NCBI GenBank assembly: GCA_932521025.1
Contig: OW051468.1
Location: 9,052,064 to 9,116,063 of the forward strand
DNA from: Oscheius onirici
Taxonomy: Eukaryota; Nematoda; Chromadorea; Rhabditida; Rhabditidae
Direction: 5' to 3'
DNA length: 64,000 nucleotides
Shown here: piece after piece, positions 1 through 11,000 of the stretch
How the letters are laid out: each line of letters opens with the position of its first letter
How positions within the stretch are numbered: position 1 is the stretch's first letter
Program-made: the position numbers and the translations under genes
Notes under the pieces: model-generated
What the model was told of the DNA's origin: nothing
Databases searched by the model: none
Seen by the model: only the letters and a program-made list of their open reading frames with translations

Positions 1-882
1 TGGAGTTTCCGGTCCGAGTAGCAGACCATTTCTTCGTTTCGGAATCGAAGAACCGGTCGCCCCGTAGCATCTTATCGGTCTAGAAAGTAAGGTAGAACTT
101 TAAAATGTTTAGAATAACCTTTATGCCGTACTTGGCTGCGTACATCTCGGAGAATTGCTTGAGAGAGAAGCCCCAGCCACCTTCACTGGATCCAAAGTCG
201 ACGTTCCCCTTAACAGGATCCGCAGAGATCTGTCCCATCGCCTTCTCCTGCAGCCACTACGATCTTGTTGCAGTCGGCCAGAGTGCATTCCAGATCCTCG
301 TAAATGTCTTCTGGATCTTGGCCAGGGAACACTCTGTCCAGATTGCTGAGGAAGAGGATGGGCTTGATACCCTCGGCGATGGCTTGACGAATGGCGGATC
401 TGGTCAGAGGGTAGAGCTCTATACAGACTGGTCAGTGAACAGTGAGAACATAATAATACCGAGACAATCCGACACGACGAGGACTCCGTCCGACACTCGG
501 AGAGATGTCACTGACTCCACTGGTATCCACCAGATTGACCAAGAAGCCGTTGGTTGGCTTGCAGCGACGCATTTCAGCATCGTTCTCTCGCTGGATCTGT
601 GCCAGATTCTTCTCATCGAGCTCGAAGAACATGGAGATGGCACTGAACTAGTACAGTAGCTGAGAATTACGGTAATTTACGTCGACTTGATGGTGATGCT
701 ACGATCCTGGCCTTGAACGACGATGGTCTTGTCGGCTACGAGGCTGTCGACCATTGCCTTTTTGTCCCGAGAGATGTCGATCAACCCCATATTGCGAATG
801 TTCTTCTTGAGGTCCACGAGGAAACGGATTTCATCGATGGTGAAGTTGACCTGAAAACAGTAGTCTCGTGGGTGAGAAACAT
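1..882 (-). pseudogene. Decayed elongation factor 2 (EF-2) copy, N-terminal part, cut by window edge
   Basis: Reading the minus strand, exon 1 opens with VNFTIDEIRFLVDLKKNIRNM, nearly the start of EF-2, and continues to ITIKST. A 42-bp GT..TTCAG intron (about 662-621) splices in frame to AISMFFELDEKNLAQIQREN and NGFLVNLVDTSG. Then the frame shifts: RVSDGVLVVSDC is in another frame, SAIRQAIAEGIKPILFLSNLD in a third, and [18 protein letters not shown] follows another shift. The GTPase signatures are all damaged: the AHVDHGKST P-loop is replaced by DISRDKKAM, DSPGH by DTSGV, NKMD by SNLD. Because introns are retained it is a duplicated, not a retro-, copy. The C-terminal part lies outside the window. 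The upstream boundary is uncertain: the reading frame is open for 16 codons before VNFT, or a short intron lies there. Confidence 0.85.
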
Positions 883-1498
883 GACTGTGACTCATCATTT
901 TGTGCTTTTTTTTCAGTCGCTGTAACGAGAAGAATATTACCTAAATGTTCAGACCGTTACCAGCAGGAGAACGAGAAGTTCCAAGTACAAAAATGCGTCG
1001 AGACCCGACAGTGTCTCCCAGCCGTCTTTGTCAGAAAAACAACGAGGAAAAAGGATCAAGACAAAGCACTAGAAATGGCCTGAAACTAGGGAGCGAAAAA
1101 TTTCCACGTCCCCGCCAATTTCGTATTCTTCTTCGGCGGAGAAAGCTTTAAAAGCGTCTGGCTGTTTCATTGCCGTCCCCTGTCAATTCTCCCCCCGAAT
1201 ATAGCCTAAAATATTTGTTTATAGCCGTATTTTATTTCATTTTTCACGTTCCCTTCATTCTCGCGAATAATGGCCTTTCGGCTTATTCAAGAAACGTCCA
1301 GAAAAACATTCATTCTGTCAGAAATACGACGTTTAGTAGAGTTTTTATTGGGCTGATTTCTTCAATTTTCATCGCCAGCGTCGGAGTATGCTTCTATATA
1401 CAGAGATGTTGCTTTTCAACTCGAATAACTTCTGTTTTTTTCCTTGTTTATTCATATATTTCAGGGTCGCTGCCCTCCGATGACTGACGATTCATCGC
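883..1498. other. Intergenic stretch, no supported gene
   Basis: Only short open frames without recognisable domains or convincing splice partners are seen. The left side is the upstream flank of the EF-2 remnant and the right side abuts the palindromic element at 1501. Confidence 0.5.
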
Positions 1499-1500
1499 TA

Positions 1501-1673
1501 AAGTCTGTTCAAAAAAAAAGAACGCAGCAGTAACCCATAAACATTTCGCTTCGAGAACCACAAACCCCAATTTCTTGATTTTCTCAACGGTGAATTGCCG
1601 CGCTTCAGGGGGTTTGTGGTTCTCGAAGCGAAATATTTATGGGTTACTGTTGCGTTTTTTTTTGAACAGACTT
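1501..1673. mobile_element. 173-bp palindromic MITE, TA target duplication
   Basis: Ends are inverted repeats AAGTCTGTTC...GAACAGACTT, flanked by TA on both sides (1499-1500 and 1674-1675). The arms match for about 65 bp, including the GGGTTACTG end motif and a TTCGCTTCGAGAACCACAAA block. TA duplication fits a Tc1/mariner-type non-autonomous element. A diverged relative is at 48362-48540. Confidence 0.85.
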
Positions 1674-1674
1674 T

Positions 1675-2457
1675 ATGGAGACGAAGAAGCCCAATCTGGA
1701 CGGGAACCGTGATCAAGACGTCGAGAAGGAGGAAAATGAGCCAGTTTTGAGCGAAGGAGACGACAACGAAGATCTAGAAGACAGCGGAAATTCACCTATT
1801 TTGAAACAAGTTCGCAATGCTAGCCTCAAGGTACGGTTTTCGCTCTCTGGTGAACAAATCCGGGTATGTGCCCCTTTATCTGTACCCAATAGCCCGCATG
1901 GCACCGTGCTAGTAACATAGCGGGTGAAATGGGCTTCTTCCAGATTTTATTCGACAAATTTCCCTATAAATTTTGCTCAAAAACTGGAAGAAACAGCGGA
2001 TAAAGAAGGCTCACGGTGCCTCGGATTTTGTTCGTATTATTTTCAGAATTCTGTTCTAGAAAGCAGTGTGACGAGAAACTGGTCCTTTTTGAGCAGATTC
2101 CAGCATCTGAAAGACGGTGCTGCCAAGATGGGACAAGATAGAGAAGACTCGAGCTGCTTCTGGACGGCTATGCCTGCTAGCAAACCGACTGGGATAGCTA
2201 ATGATCAGAATAGGGACCGTACACAAATGCACGAGAAAATTGACAGACAGCTAGTAGATTCTTTCTGGAGAAGCGCTTCAATGTACCCAGCTCAGGGAGA
2301 ACTGGAAGACGATGACGTCTTCGCCTGTATAGTCTGCGTCCTGGAACAATCGAGCAAACTGGATATCTTCAGCAACCTACTTGTGGACTCTAGGAGAGCT
2401 TATTGTTTAGTCGTTCCGAACTTTGTTGCCAGTAACGACGTTTTTGTTTTGTGGTGA
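1675..2457 (+). CDS. Hypothetical acidic protein, two exons, begins at MITE border
   Basis: Exon 1 (1675-1830) encodes an acidic, Glu/Asp/Asn-rich 52-residue stretch starting METKKPNLDGN and ends at AAG|GTACGG. A 216-bp intron ends TTTTCAG at 2046. Exon 2 (2047-2457) continues in phase for 136 residues, with a stretch ELEDDDVFACIVCVLEQSS. No domain is recognised. The ATG uses the A of the TA target duplication of the adjacent MITE, so the annotated start may be a by-product of that insertion, with true upstream exons lost or lying left of the element. The stop lies beside a possible donor (GTGAGT), so the 3' end is also open. Another frame is open at the beginning of exon 2. Treat as a tentative model. 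Confidence 0.4.
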
Positions 2458-2624
2458 GTTTTTTTGCAAAAAAACAACTAAAATTCGAAATGAATAACGA
2501 ATTTAACGAAATAACAAAACAACGAGCGAGTCCAATGAAAACAATAGGCGGGGAAGAGGGATACCAATACACAAAACGAGAACGTATGAATCAGCGTGTT
2601 CCAACATATGAAAATGGATTCGCG

Positions 2625-3187
2625 CTACTCGACAACAGTCTTGTTACAAGCGTCGGCAACTTCATCGAAGAGATCCTGATATTCAGAATGGGGTTTGATG
2701 TAGAGAATGATGCACGGACGGCGCTGACCGGCTGCAAGACCGAGATGTTCGCGAGACGGAGTGTAAACGTAGGGAATTTCCTTCTCTTCGCAAATACCGG
2801 CCATGTGAGAGTAGACGTCGACCGGGGTCACGTTTCCTACAAAATCGAGGGCATTTTAGGAGAACTATCAAACATACCGGCTAGGACCAGGATCCCTTTC
2901 TCATCCTTGCGAATGGCTTTCTGAACGTCGCGCATTCCTTGGCGAAGGTGATGGGTGTTCTTCGTCGACTTCTTGACCAACTTGTAGACCTTCTTGGCAA
3001 GCTTGCGATTGGCGAGCGGCTGAGCGATCGGGTTTACCTAAAAATAGATGAGAGGATCGAAAAAAAAACAAGAAAACCATACCAAGGTACAAAGACGATC
3101 GTATTCGTCCTTTTCGGTCGACGGACCGTCCAAAGTCTCGTTCATGGAGACGTCTTCCACGGATTCTTCAAGAGATCGCTTGCCCAT
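2625..3187 (-). CDS. nhp-2: H/ACA ribonucleoprotein subunit 2 (NHP2), L7Ae family
   Basis: Three exons: 3187-3083, 3037-2878, 2836-2625. The product begins MGKRSLEESVEDVSMNE, then VNPIAQPLANRKLAKKVYKL, GILVLAGNVTPVDVYSHMAG, CEEKEIPYVYTPSREHLG and ends near EYQDLFDEVADACNKTVVE. This is the complete NHP2 fold of the L7Ae/L30e kink-turn RNA-binding family (about 155-160 aa, normal size). NHP2 is a core protein of H/ACA snoRNPs, which guide pseudouridylation in the nucleolus and act in telomerase RNPs. The gene lies downstream of the Nopp140-like gene on the same strand. A TTTTCAG acceptor lies one base before the ATG and an AATAAA (3293-3288) about 100 nt upstream, the arrangement expected of a downstream operon gene that receives a spliced leader. 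Confidence 0.93.
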
Positions 3188-3188
3188 T

Positions 3189-3293
3189 CTGAAAACAACA
3201 TGGCATGCTACGATAAATCAATAAAAAGGAAGCAGCAATCGATGTAAACGAAATGTTTGAAGTACACTGAAATTTCAATGCAACATCTTTATT
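3189..3293 (-). promoter_or_regulatory. Operon-type intercistronic region: poly(A) signal to trans-splice acceptor
   Basis: On the minus strand AATAAA is at 3293-3288 after the Nopp140-like stop. About 100 nt further comes GTTGTTTTCAG, directly before the NHP2 ATG. This spacing is the classic distance between genes in nematode operons that use SL2-type trans-splicing. Trans-splicing itself is inferred, not seen. Confidence 0.65.
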
Positions 3294-3453
3294 GGACCAT
3301 TTTGTTATGAAAATAAAATGTGATAACGAGCAACAAGCTTGAAAACCAAATAACGGGATTGTGAAGATCACGATGACTAACCAGAATGGAAACTAACAGG
3401 AAGGTGAATAGATGGGGATTTAACAAAGAGAAACAACAAAAACCTTGGCGACT

Positions 3454-6400
3454 CTACTCGCTGTCGGAAAACTTGACTGAATTGACTCCCATGCTGATGG
3501 GTCCACCGCCATAGCTGCCCTTCTTCTTCTTAGTTTTCTCGTGACGGAATCCTTTGCCTTGAACGCGACTCAGAGTTTCGTGAGCTTTGACTCCCCACTT
3601 GTCATGCGACTAAATTGTTAAAGTACAAAAGATAATTACTACTGCAATCGAAGATTTTGAGCTAAACTTACGCCATCAAACGAGTTGTCCTTGAACTTGT
3701 CAGGAACATCATTCTTCGAGAGAGTGACACGGCGGAAGGGCTCATTGGATTTGCGACCTTGATAATGAGAAGCAGGTGTGTTGTTTAGCGACTTGTTCTC
3801 TTGCTCAGAATCGTTGACCTTGTTCATTTTTGCTGAAGCAGGAGTGGCCTGAAAAAGATCACTTGAGAAAGAACAGCATCTTGGACGAGGCACAAGTTTA
3901 AAAAATGTCAAACAACTAGAGAAAAGACGATGATATATTGCTCACTTTTTTCGAAGTAGCCTCGCCCTCCGAGTCCGAGCTGCTGCTTGAAGCAGCCTTC
4001 TTGGCAGCAGACTTGGCGGCTGGAGTGGTGGGCTTAGCAGGGGTTTTCTTGACTGGAGCCTCATCCTCCGAGTCGGAGCTGCTGCTTGAAGCAGCCTTCT
4101 TGGTAGCAGACTTGGCGGCCGGCGTGACAAGCTTGGCAGGAGCCTAAAAACAAAGCCGTAAAATGAGAAGACTATATATTTACCTTCTTGGCTGGAGCCT
4201 CATCCTCAGAGTCGGAGCTGCTGCTGGAAGCAGCCTTCTTAGCGGCCGGTGTGACAGGCTTGGCCGGAGTCTTTTTAGCTGGAGCTTCATCTTCGGAATC
4301 GGAGCTGCTGGAGGCAACTTTCTTCACAACAGGCTTGGTAGCTGGAGCAGTAGCCTTTGCAGGGGTCTTCTTGGCTGGAGCCTCATCCTCAGAGTCGGAG
4401 CTACTGCTTGAAGCAGACTTCTTGGCAGCCGGCGTGACAAGCTTGGCAGGAGCCTAAAAACAAAGCCGTAAAATGAGAAGACTATATATTTACCTTCTTG
4501 GCTGGAGCTTTGTCGTCCGAGTCGGAACTGCTGCTAGCAGCAGCCTTCTTCACAGCGGGAGTAGCAGGCTTGGCCGGAGTCTTTTTAGCTGGAGCCTCAT
4601 CTTCGGAATCGGAGCTGCTGGAGGCAGCTTTCTTTGCAGGAGCCTTGGCGGCCGGAGTGGTGGGCTTAGCAGGGGTCTTCTTGACTGGAGCCTCATCCTC
4701 CGAGTCGGAGCTGCTGCTTGAAGCAGCCTTCTTGGTAGCCGACTTGGCGGCCGGCGTGACAAGCTTGGCAGGAGCCTAAAAACAAAGCCGTAAAATGAGA
4801 AGACTATATATTTACCTTCTTGGCTGGAGCCTCATCCTCAGAGTCGGAGCTGCTGCTGGAAGCAGCCTTCTTAGCGGCCGGTGTGACAGGCTTGGCCGGA
4901 GTCTTTTTAGCTGGAGCTTCATCTTCGGAATCGGAGCTGCTGGAGGCAACTTTCTTCACAACAGGCTTGGTAGCTGGAGCAGTAGCCTTTGCAGGGGTCT
5001 TCTTGGCTGGAGCCTCATCCTCAGAGTCGGAGCTACTGCTTGAAGCAGCCTTCTTGGCAGCAGACTTGGCGGCTGGCGTGACAAGCTTAGCAGGAGCCCA
5101 AAAACAAAGCCGTAAAATAAGAAAACTATAATATTTACCTTCTTGGCTGGAGCTTTGTCGTCCGAGTCGGAACTACTACTGGAAGCAGCCTTCTTGGCGG
5201 CCGGTGTGACAGGCTTGGCCGGAGTCTTTTTAGCTGGAGCCTCATCTTCGGAATCGGAGCTGCTGGAGGCAGCTTTCTTTGCAGGAGTCTTGGCAGCCGG
5301 AGTGGTGGGTTTAGCAGGGGTCTTCTTGACTGGAGCCTCATCTTCAGAGTCGGAGCTGCTGCTTGAAGCAGCCTTCTTGGCAGCCGGCGTGACAAGCTTG
5401 GCAGGAGCCTGAAAAACAAAGTCGTGAAATGAGAAGACTATGTATTCACCTTCTTGGCTGGAGCCTCATCCTCAGAGTCGGAGCTACTGCTTGAAGCAGC
5501 CTTCTTGGTAGCAGACTTGGCGGCCGGCGTGACAAGCTTGGCAGGAGCCTAAAAACAAAGCCGTAAAATGAGAAGACTATATATTTACCTTCTTGGCTGG
5601 AGCCTCGTCCTCAGAGTCAGAGCTGCTGCTGGAAGCAGCCTTCTTGGCGGCCGGCGTGACAAGCTTGGCAGGAGCCTAAAAACAAAGCCGTAAAATGAGA
5701 AGACTATATATTTACCTTCTTGGCTGGAGCCTCGTCCTCTGAGTCAGAGCTGCTGCTGGAAGCAGCCTTCTTGGCGGCCGGTGTGACAGGCTTGGCCGGA
5801 GTCTTTTTAGCTGGAGCCTCATCTTCGGAATCGGAGCTGCTGGAGGCAGCTTTCTTTGCAGGAGTCTTGGCAGCCGGAGTGGTGGGTTTAGCAGGGGTCT
5901 TCTTGACTGGAGCCTCATCTTCAGAGTCGGAGCTGCTGCTTGAAGCAGCCTTCTTGGTAGCAGACTTGGCGGCCGGCGTGACAAGATTGGCAGGAGCCTA
6001 AAAACAAAGCCGTAAAATAAGAAAACTATATATTTACCTTCTTGGCTGGAGCTTTGTCGTCAGAGTCGGAACTACTGCTGGAAGCAGCCCTCTTCACAGC
6101 GGACTTGACGGCGGGAGTAGCAGGTTTTGCCGGGGACTTCTTAGCCGGTGCTTCGTCTTCGGAATCCGACTCTGAGCTGGATTCGGCCTTTTTCGCTGGT
6201 CTTTTAGCGGCAGGCCCGTTCGTTTCCGACGCAGCTCGTTTCAACTTGGACTTTATTTCAGCTGTCAGTTCCGAGACGCTGGGAACATCACCGCCATTTT
6301 TGTTGAGCTAAAAAAAGTTCGATAAGAAGATAGTTGCTAGAACTCACGAAGCTCTTGATCTCATCAATTTTCGCCTTCGAGAAAAGTTTCTGCACCGTCC

Positions 6401-6470
6401 CTGGGTCCCTACGCAAGACCTCCTTGTACAAGAAGGCTTCGTCAAAGATGTCCGACTTCTCTTGGACCAT
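3454..6470 (-). CDS. dao-5: Nopp140/NOLC1-like nucleolar phosphoprotein (dao-5-like)
   Basis: The N-terminus (exon from 6470) is [20 protein letters not shown]..., a LisH-type dimerisation motif as in Nopp140. Then come many alternating units: acidic serine clusters ([15 protein letters not shown]) and Lys/Ala/Pro linkers (TPAKPATPA), encoded between 6300 and 3940. The C-terminus carries the conserved SRP40 domain: [40 protein letters not shown], then [14 protein letters not shown] to [10 protein letters not shown] at 3454. Nopp140 is a CK2-phosphorylated chaperone that binds H/ACA and C/D snoRNPs and shuttles between nucleolus and Cajal bodies; dao-5 is the C. elegans homolog. Eight ~40-bp introns inside the repeat array are almost identical, so the exon-intron units have duplicated in tandem. 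One copy has a mutated acceptor (5098-5099). NHP2 follows in an operon-like arrangement. Confidence 0.92.
3940..6038 (-). repeat. Tandem exon+intron repeat array inside the Nopp140-like gene
   Basis: The acidic-cluster exon plus its ~40-bp intron recur. Intron copies: 4144-4183, 4454-4493, 4776-4815, 5098-5138, 5409-5449, 5549-5588, 5676-5715, 5998-6037. Most are identical or differ by one to a few bases, and two exons (5450-5548, 5589-5675) are shortened. The 4140-4450 and 4780-5090 units are nearly the same sequence, indicating recent duplication or gene conversion. Confidence 0.93.
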
Positions 6471-7118
6471 TTTTACCCTGAAGTTCAAAAATATACTGAA
6501 AACGATAAAAACTAATAAAAAGATTGTGGAAGGCCCTTGAAGTTCTAAATGCGTGATTTGCCAAAAATTTAATGAAAAACAAGCAGTTTTGATTAGCTCT
6601 ATCTTGCAGCCGACTCGGACATCGCCCTATTTTTTCTTCTTAACTTCCTACTAGAAATCGATAGAAAAGTGAGTCAGGAAAACAAAAACAAGAGTAGGAA
6701 ACGATAGCGAAAAAATGCGAAACCCTGTTCGAACTTTGAACAACCGTCCGAGATATTGATCCGCAGGCTAATCGTGGCGGGAACACGAGATAAATTTTTG
6801 AACGGTTCGAGCAGCATGCGAAGAACAACTGCCCAACAGACACCAAATCAGTTTTCACCATTTTCCATTCATTTCTAAGCTTTCTAAATATTTTTATTGA
6901 ATTCAACGTGTAAAATAACCCCCTGTGCATCTACTCTGTCTAAAAAGACTCGCCAGAGATTTGCTTCTTCGAAATGGGAAAAGGGACCGTGAAAATATAA
7001 AAAAAGCAAATTATTGTTTATTTATTTGTAAGTATAAAACATGTACAGATTAGAGATCATAGTGGAATACAGAGATAGACCCGACATAATATAGTTCGTG
7101 ACATTCGTTTCCCAGTAG
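6471..7118. other. Intergenic, likely promoter side of the Nopp140-like gene
   Basis: No convincing coding exon. A minus-strand open frame at 6640-6930 shows no domain or splice context. The region separates the 3' end of the globin-containing gene from the upstream flank of the Nopp140-like gene. Confidence 0.5.
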
Positions 7119-8070
7119 TTAATTGATGCGCATAATGGCAAATGAGCCATCCAGATTGGTGTAGCCAGAAACTCCCGAGAGAGACGGATGCCTCGTTGAG
7201 AGCATGATTTTTCGCTGTTCATGATGCCCCATCTTGATCTTTTCGACGACAAAAGCCACAATCAAAGCCCAAGCCTTGCGTACCGTCTCGGAGCGGCATC
7301 TGAAACATATCACTATGATGAAAGCATTTTCAAGCTTTCCGATGTTCTTCAAAGTTGTAGATCTCATCGAATTTTACAACTTTGTAGAACATCAGAAGGC
7401 TGGAAAATGTAAACGTGAGCTAGTGAACTGAGGTTTTTAAAAGTCCCGAAATTTGGAGTGAGGGCAAAAGACAAAGAGTCTGCTTATCAAACGAACCTCT
7501 TGTCTCCCCATTCCAATGTACAGTCAATGAACGTCTCTGCTACCACATTCCACAACTTTCCTGAAAGACATGTGTTCTCCCAGCCACCGAGACCAAAATA
7601 ACCTGTCAGCTCGCCACGAAGAACTCTGGCATGCACGCGACCAATACGAACGAGTTCATCCGTCATGTTGTCCAGGTTGTCCAGATTCTCCACCACCTGA
7701 ATATTTCATTTGTATTTCCCGGAATGGACCGAACCTGGTCAATGAGTTCCGCAACGGCTTTGCTATGCGCCTTGATGAAAGTATCATGATCGCGAAAGTT
7801 TGGGGGAAGTTCGACGCGACGGATCTGCTCCTTCACCTAAAAATGAGATAATTATTGAGGGAAGAGACCATAAAACAAGCTGTTTAGATCCAAAAAAGAG
7901 ACTATTTGACACCTTACCACTGGGCACTTGAAGCACAGTCGATGGTAGATACTGCTTCCAATAACTGTCGGTCCTTTTGAAGTGTAAATTTGTCTCCAAA
8001 GAGAGCGAATCAGATGGATTTGGGCAGAAGTTAGTGGAATAATTGTAGTTGAGGCACGTCTTCCAGTCAT
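7119..8070 (-). CDS. Globin domain exons (shorter alternative gene model)
   Basis: This covers only the globin-coding exons of the preceding entry, with MTGRRASTTI as alternative start. It would give a product of about 210 residues, a normal length for a single-domain globin with short tails. The His in RIGRVHARV is placed as the haem-binding F8 residue, and NLDNL before it is typical of nematode globin E-F corners. An internal intron (7300-7496) contains a copy of the ~120-bp palindromic repeat. Globin identity is firm; the start is not. Confidence 0.8.
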
Positions 8071-11000
8071 CGCTTGGGCGATCTGAATGCATTGGATGAG
8101 TAGATCAGACCAGAAAGGAGGATATGAATTGTTTAGGAGCAGTCTGCAGCGAGGAACAAAGAACGATGAGCAACATAACAGGAAGTCGTTTTTCGGATCT
8201 GGGACTGAGGAATTGGAGCCTCTTTTGGAGAATCCAGTCTTTTCAAATTCGGAACATTTGTTTACTGTTTTACACTGGACGAGGGATGAAGCTCTTCGAC
8301 TACTTTTGATCTCGCTCAAGGCAGAAAAGGACAGATAATGGATGTAACTAGGGTTAAACAAACGGGTTGTCGGGATGCCTGGTAACAGGTCATGAGAACA
8401 TAAATTGGCAAATTCCACCTCATTTTTGAGTCAGTGAAGTTCTGAAGAGTCAAGTACCTCAAACTAAGAAGAAACAGGATTATACTCGAAAACTACTTGT
8501 AAGGGCATCAGCAGGTTTCAAAGGGAAGGACGTGCAATCTTTTGGATTCTCCCAGTCCCGCCTTCAGTCACTAGTCTATTCGAAACATGCAATCTTCTCA
8601 TGTATGGATAATCACGACTCGAGCCAGGGCATATATTTCAACGATCAGTTTTTTTACCTGAACATTGCTCTGTCTTCTCTGAGCAAGTAGATTCTGTCGA
8701 GCGCGTTCAGAAGCCGAATTTCTTCTCGTCGTGAGAGAAGGAGACGGCTCCGAAGTGACCATTACGTTCTGAAATCTTCGAATACGGTAACAAGCCAATA
8801 AAAAACCTGAAACGGTGGTGGAGGAGGTCTGTCGTACGTTTCTCCCATTGAGACAGGATCCCAAATGACTTCAACTGGAGGCAGAGGGGACGGATTTCGG
8901 GGCTCGAAGAGGATCTGGGCGTCGTCTTCGTCGAAGGAACTGACACGGACCTGAAGAGGGTTCGTTGGAAAGTGCAAGGAAAATCGGGTGAAATGGGGCT
9001 CAAAGAGTCAACGTTACTGATTGCTCTCTGCACAAGCGTAAAATTGACCTTTTTTTAAAAACTTGAGAAGGCGGGAACAACAAAACAAATGACTCAACTG
9101 CCGTTAGTAATAAGTACAGGTCCATCGTCCTTGTTTTGTCACCCGATCTCAAGTGGATCGGAAACCGGCAAAAAGTCAAAACATCGCGAGGCAGTTGACC
9201 CTACGTTTTTAAAACAATAAGAAGTAATGACCACTGTTCTATTGAGAAATTTTTGAACGAGTGGAGAAGACGCCTTAATAGAGAGGAGGGAACTGAGCTG
9301 AGCTTTTGGACGCAGACCAATTGGATTTCCAAAATAATATCGTAACTGGAATGGGATTGGGGATTGAACAACCTAAAGCTATATGAAGTTGATCACCAAG
9401 CAAAGTTCATTCTTGTTCGGAGCCCAAGATGAAACACAGCCCAGCTTTAGAAATTTGAATCGAATGGTCCAATCCGAGATATAGTTTATTCAATAAATAG
9501 AGGTCATTACCGTAACTCATTTAGTTTGCAGCGAGACCGACATAACACGCAAACATAGGATACTCAGCTATGAAACTTGGCTGAATATCCCACGTTTCCA
9601 TGTTATTCCGGTCTCGTGGCAAACGGGTTATGATGATTGCCTCTTTTTTATTGAACAAACTGTATCTGACAGTCCTTAGCTTGAGTAATACAGTACGAAG
9701 ACTTAGAGTTTACTGGTAGACTTTATGTAGACATGGTAGGATGGAACTGCCTGGTTGAGAGGTCTCTTGAAAGGACACCAGAGGAGAGGGAGCTGGTACA
9801 CTGCTAGGGGAGAGGCAAAGCATGGATGAGTTCACAAGATTTGAAGCAGAACTTGGAACTCGGATAACTTACAACTAGATTGAGAACTTCCAACTAGGAA
9901 CGAGAATCTGCTATATTTGAGCCTAACAAAGTCATGGACTTTGACAATAGCGTGCCAATGAGATCGGAGAAGAATTCAGAACTTGAAGGGCAACATTAAG
10001 GGCAAAGAACCTTGGAGACGAGAGTATCTTTTGAAAGCTACAGTACCTACGACTTGGGAGAAAGAAAACACATTTTAAGACCTGGTGCCATAAATATACA
10101 CTATCATAGGACACTTTAGGAAGCCTATGAATGAGAACATAATCCCCTATTTACGAGCTTCCTATTCGAAAACACAATTTCTTAAATCGGGTCTTTTTGT
10201 TCCATCTCTCATTTTCAGCAGCATTTCTTTGAAAGAGACAGCTGTCACCCTCTTTACCTCACAGCCCGTGGCTATGACCTTTCAAGCTTGCCGACTCGGA
10301 ACAGCTGGTCGTCATCGTCAGTCGTCAAAATGTCACTTATTTTGGGGTTCCATGGACGGAAAGAAACGCGAAAAAGACAGCAAGAGAGTAAAATTTAAGA
10401 GGAAGTAGTCTCGCGTGAGAGGAGACCATTTTCAGAGAACACTAGTAGTTAGTGGAGCGTCGACGGATTATGAAAACATGAGGGTGGCTGACGACCAGTT
10501 TAAGAGTGACTTACCACCGGGAGAGCAAATCGAATAGTCCGAACGGTCCTCTGTTCTGTTGGAGTTCCACGAGGTGTTCCTCGGGGAGTGGCGGTAGGTG
10601 TTATTCTGAAGATATTCATTTGGAAAATTTTTATTTTGTTCAATGACCATAGCTGTTCCAAAAAGTTCTGACCTGACAATAAGTCAGGCCAGAACTTCTT
10701 TACCAAAAGCCGTATAGTTCTCTACTTTGCCAGACCATTCGTGACCAATTTGTGATTCTAAGCTCTTTCTAGCCTGTGAATCAACTTCTGTGAATCAGCA
10801 GTCAATGGGTACCACACTTTCCTCCAATACTTCCCGAAGAAGGGAGTTCGAAAGCTGATTTCACTGAGGAGGGGGTCTTATATAGGAATCCCACTGGACG
10901 AGGCGATACAACCCTTCCCCTGAATCAATCTCTGACCTTTCTAGGAACGGATTGTGGCTTGGACACTCGATGTCCGGAGGAGGCACAGGCTGCTGATCTA

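Noticed and set aside
105..659. 184-codon plus-strand open frame
   Set aside because: It is antisense to the EF-2-like segments, whose protein similarity on the minus strand is clear.
3940..6038. Regularly spaced repeats as a CRISPR array
   Set aside because: The repeats are coding exons and spliceosomal introns of a eukaryotic gene.
3938..6311. Many plus-strand open frames rich in Gly/Ala/Ser/Glu in the Nopp140 repeat
   Set aside because: They are shadows of the minus-strand acidic repeats; the conserved LisH and SRP40 ends are on the minus strand.
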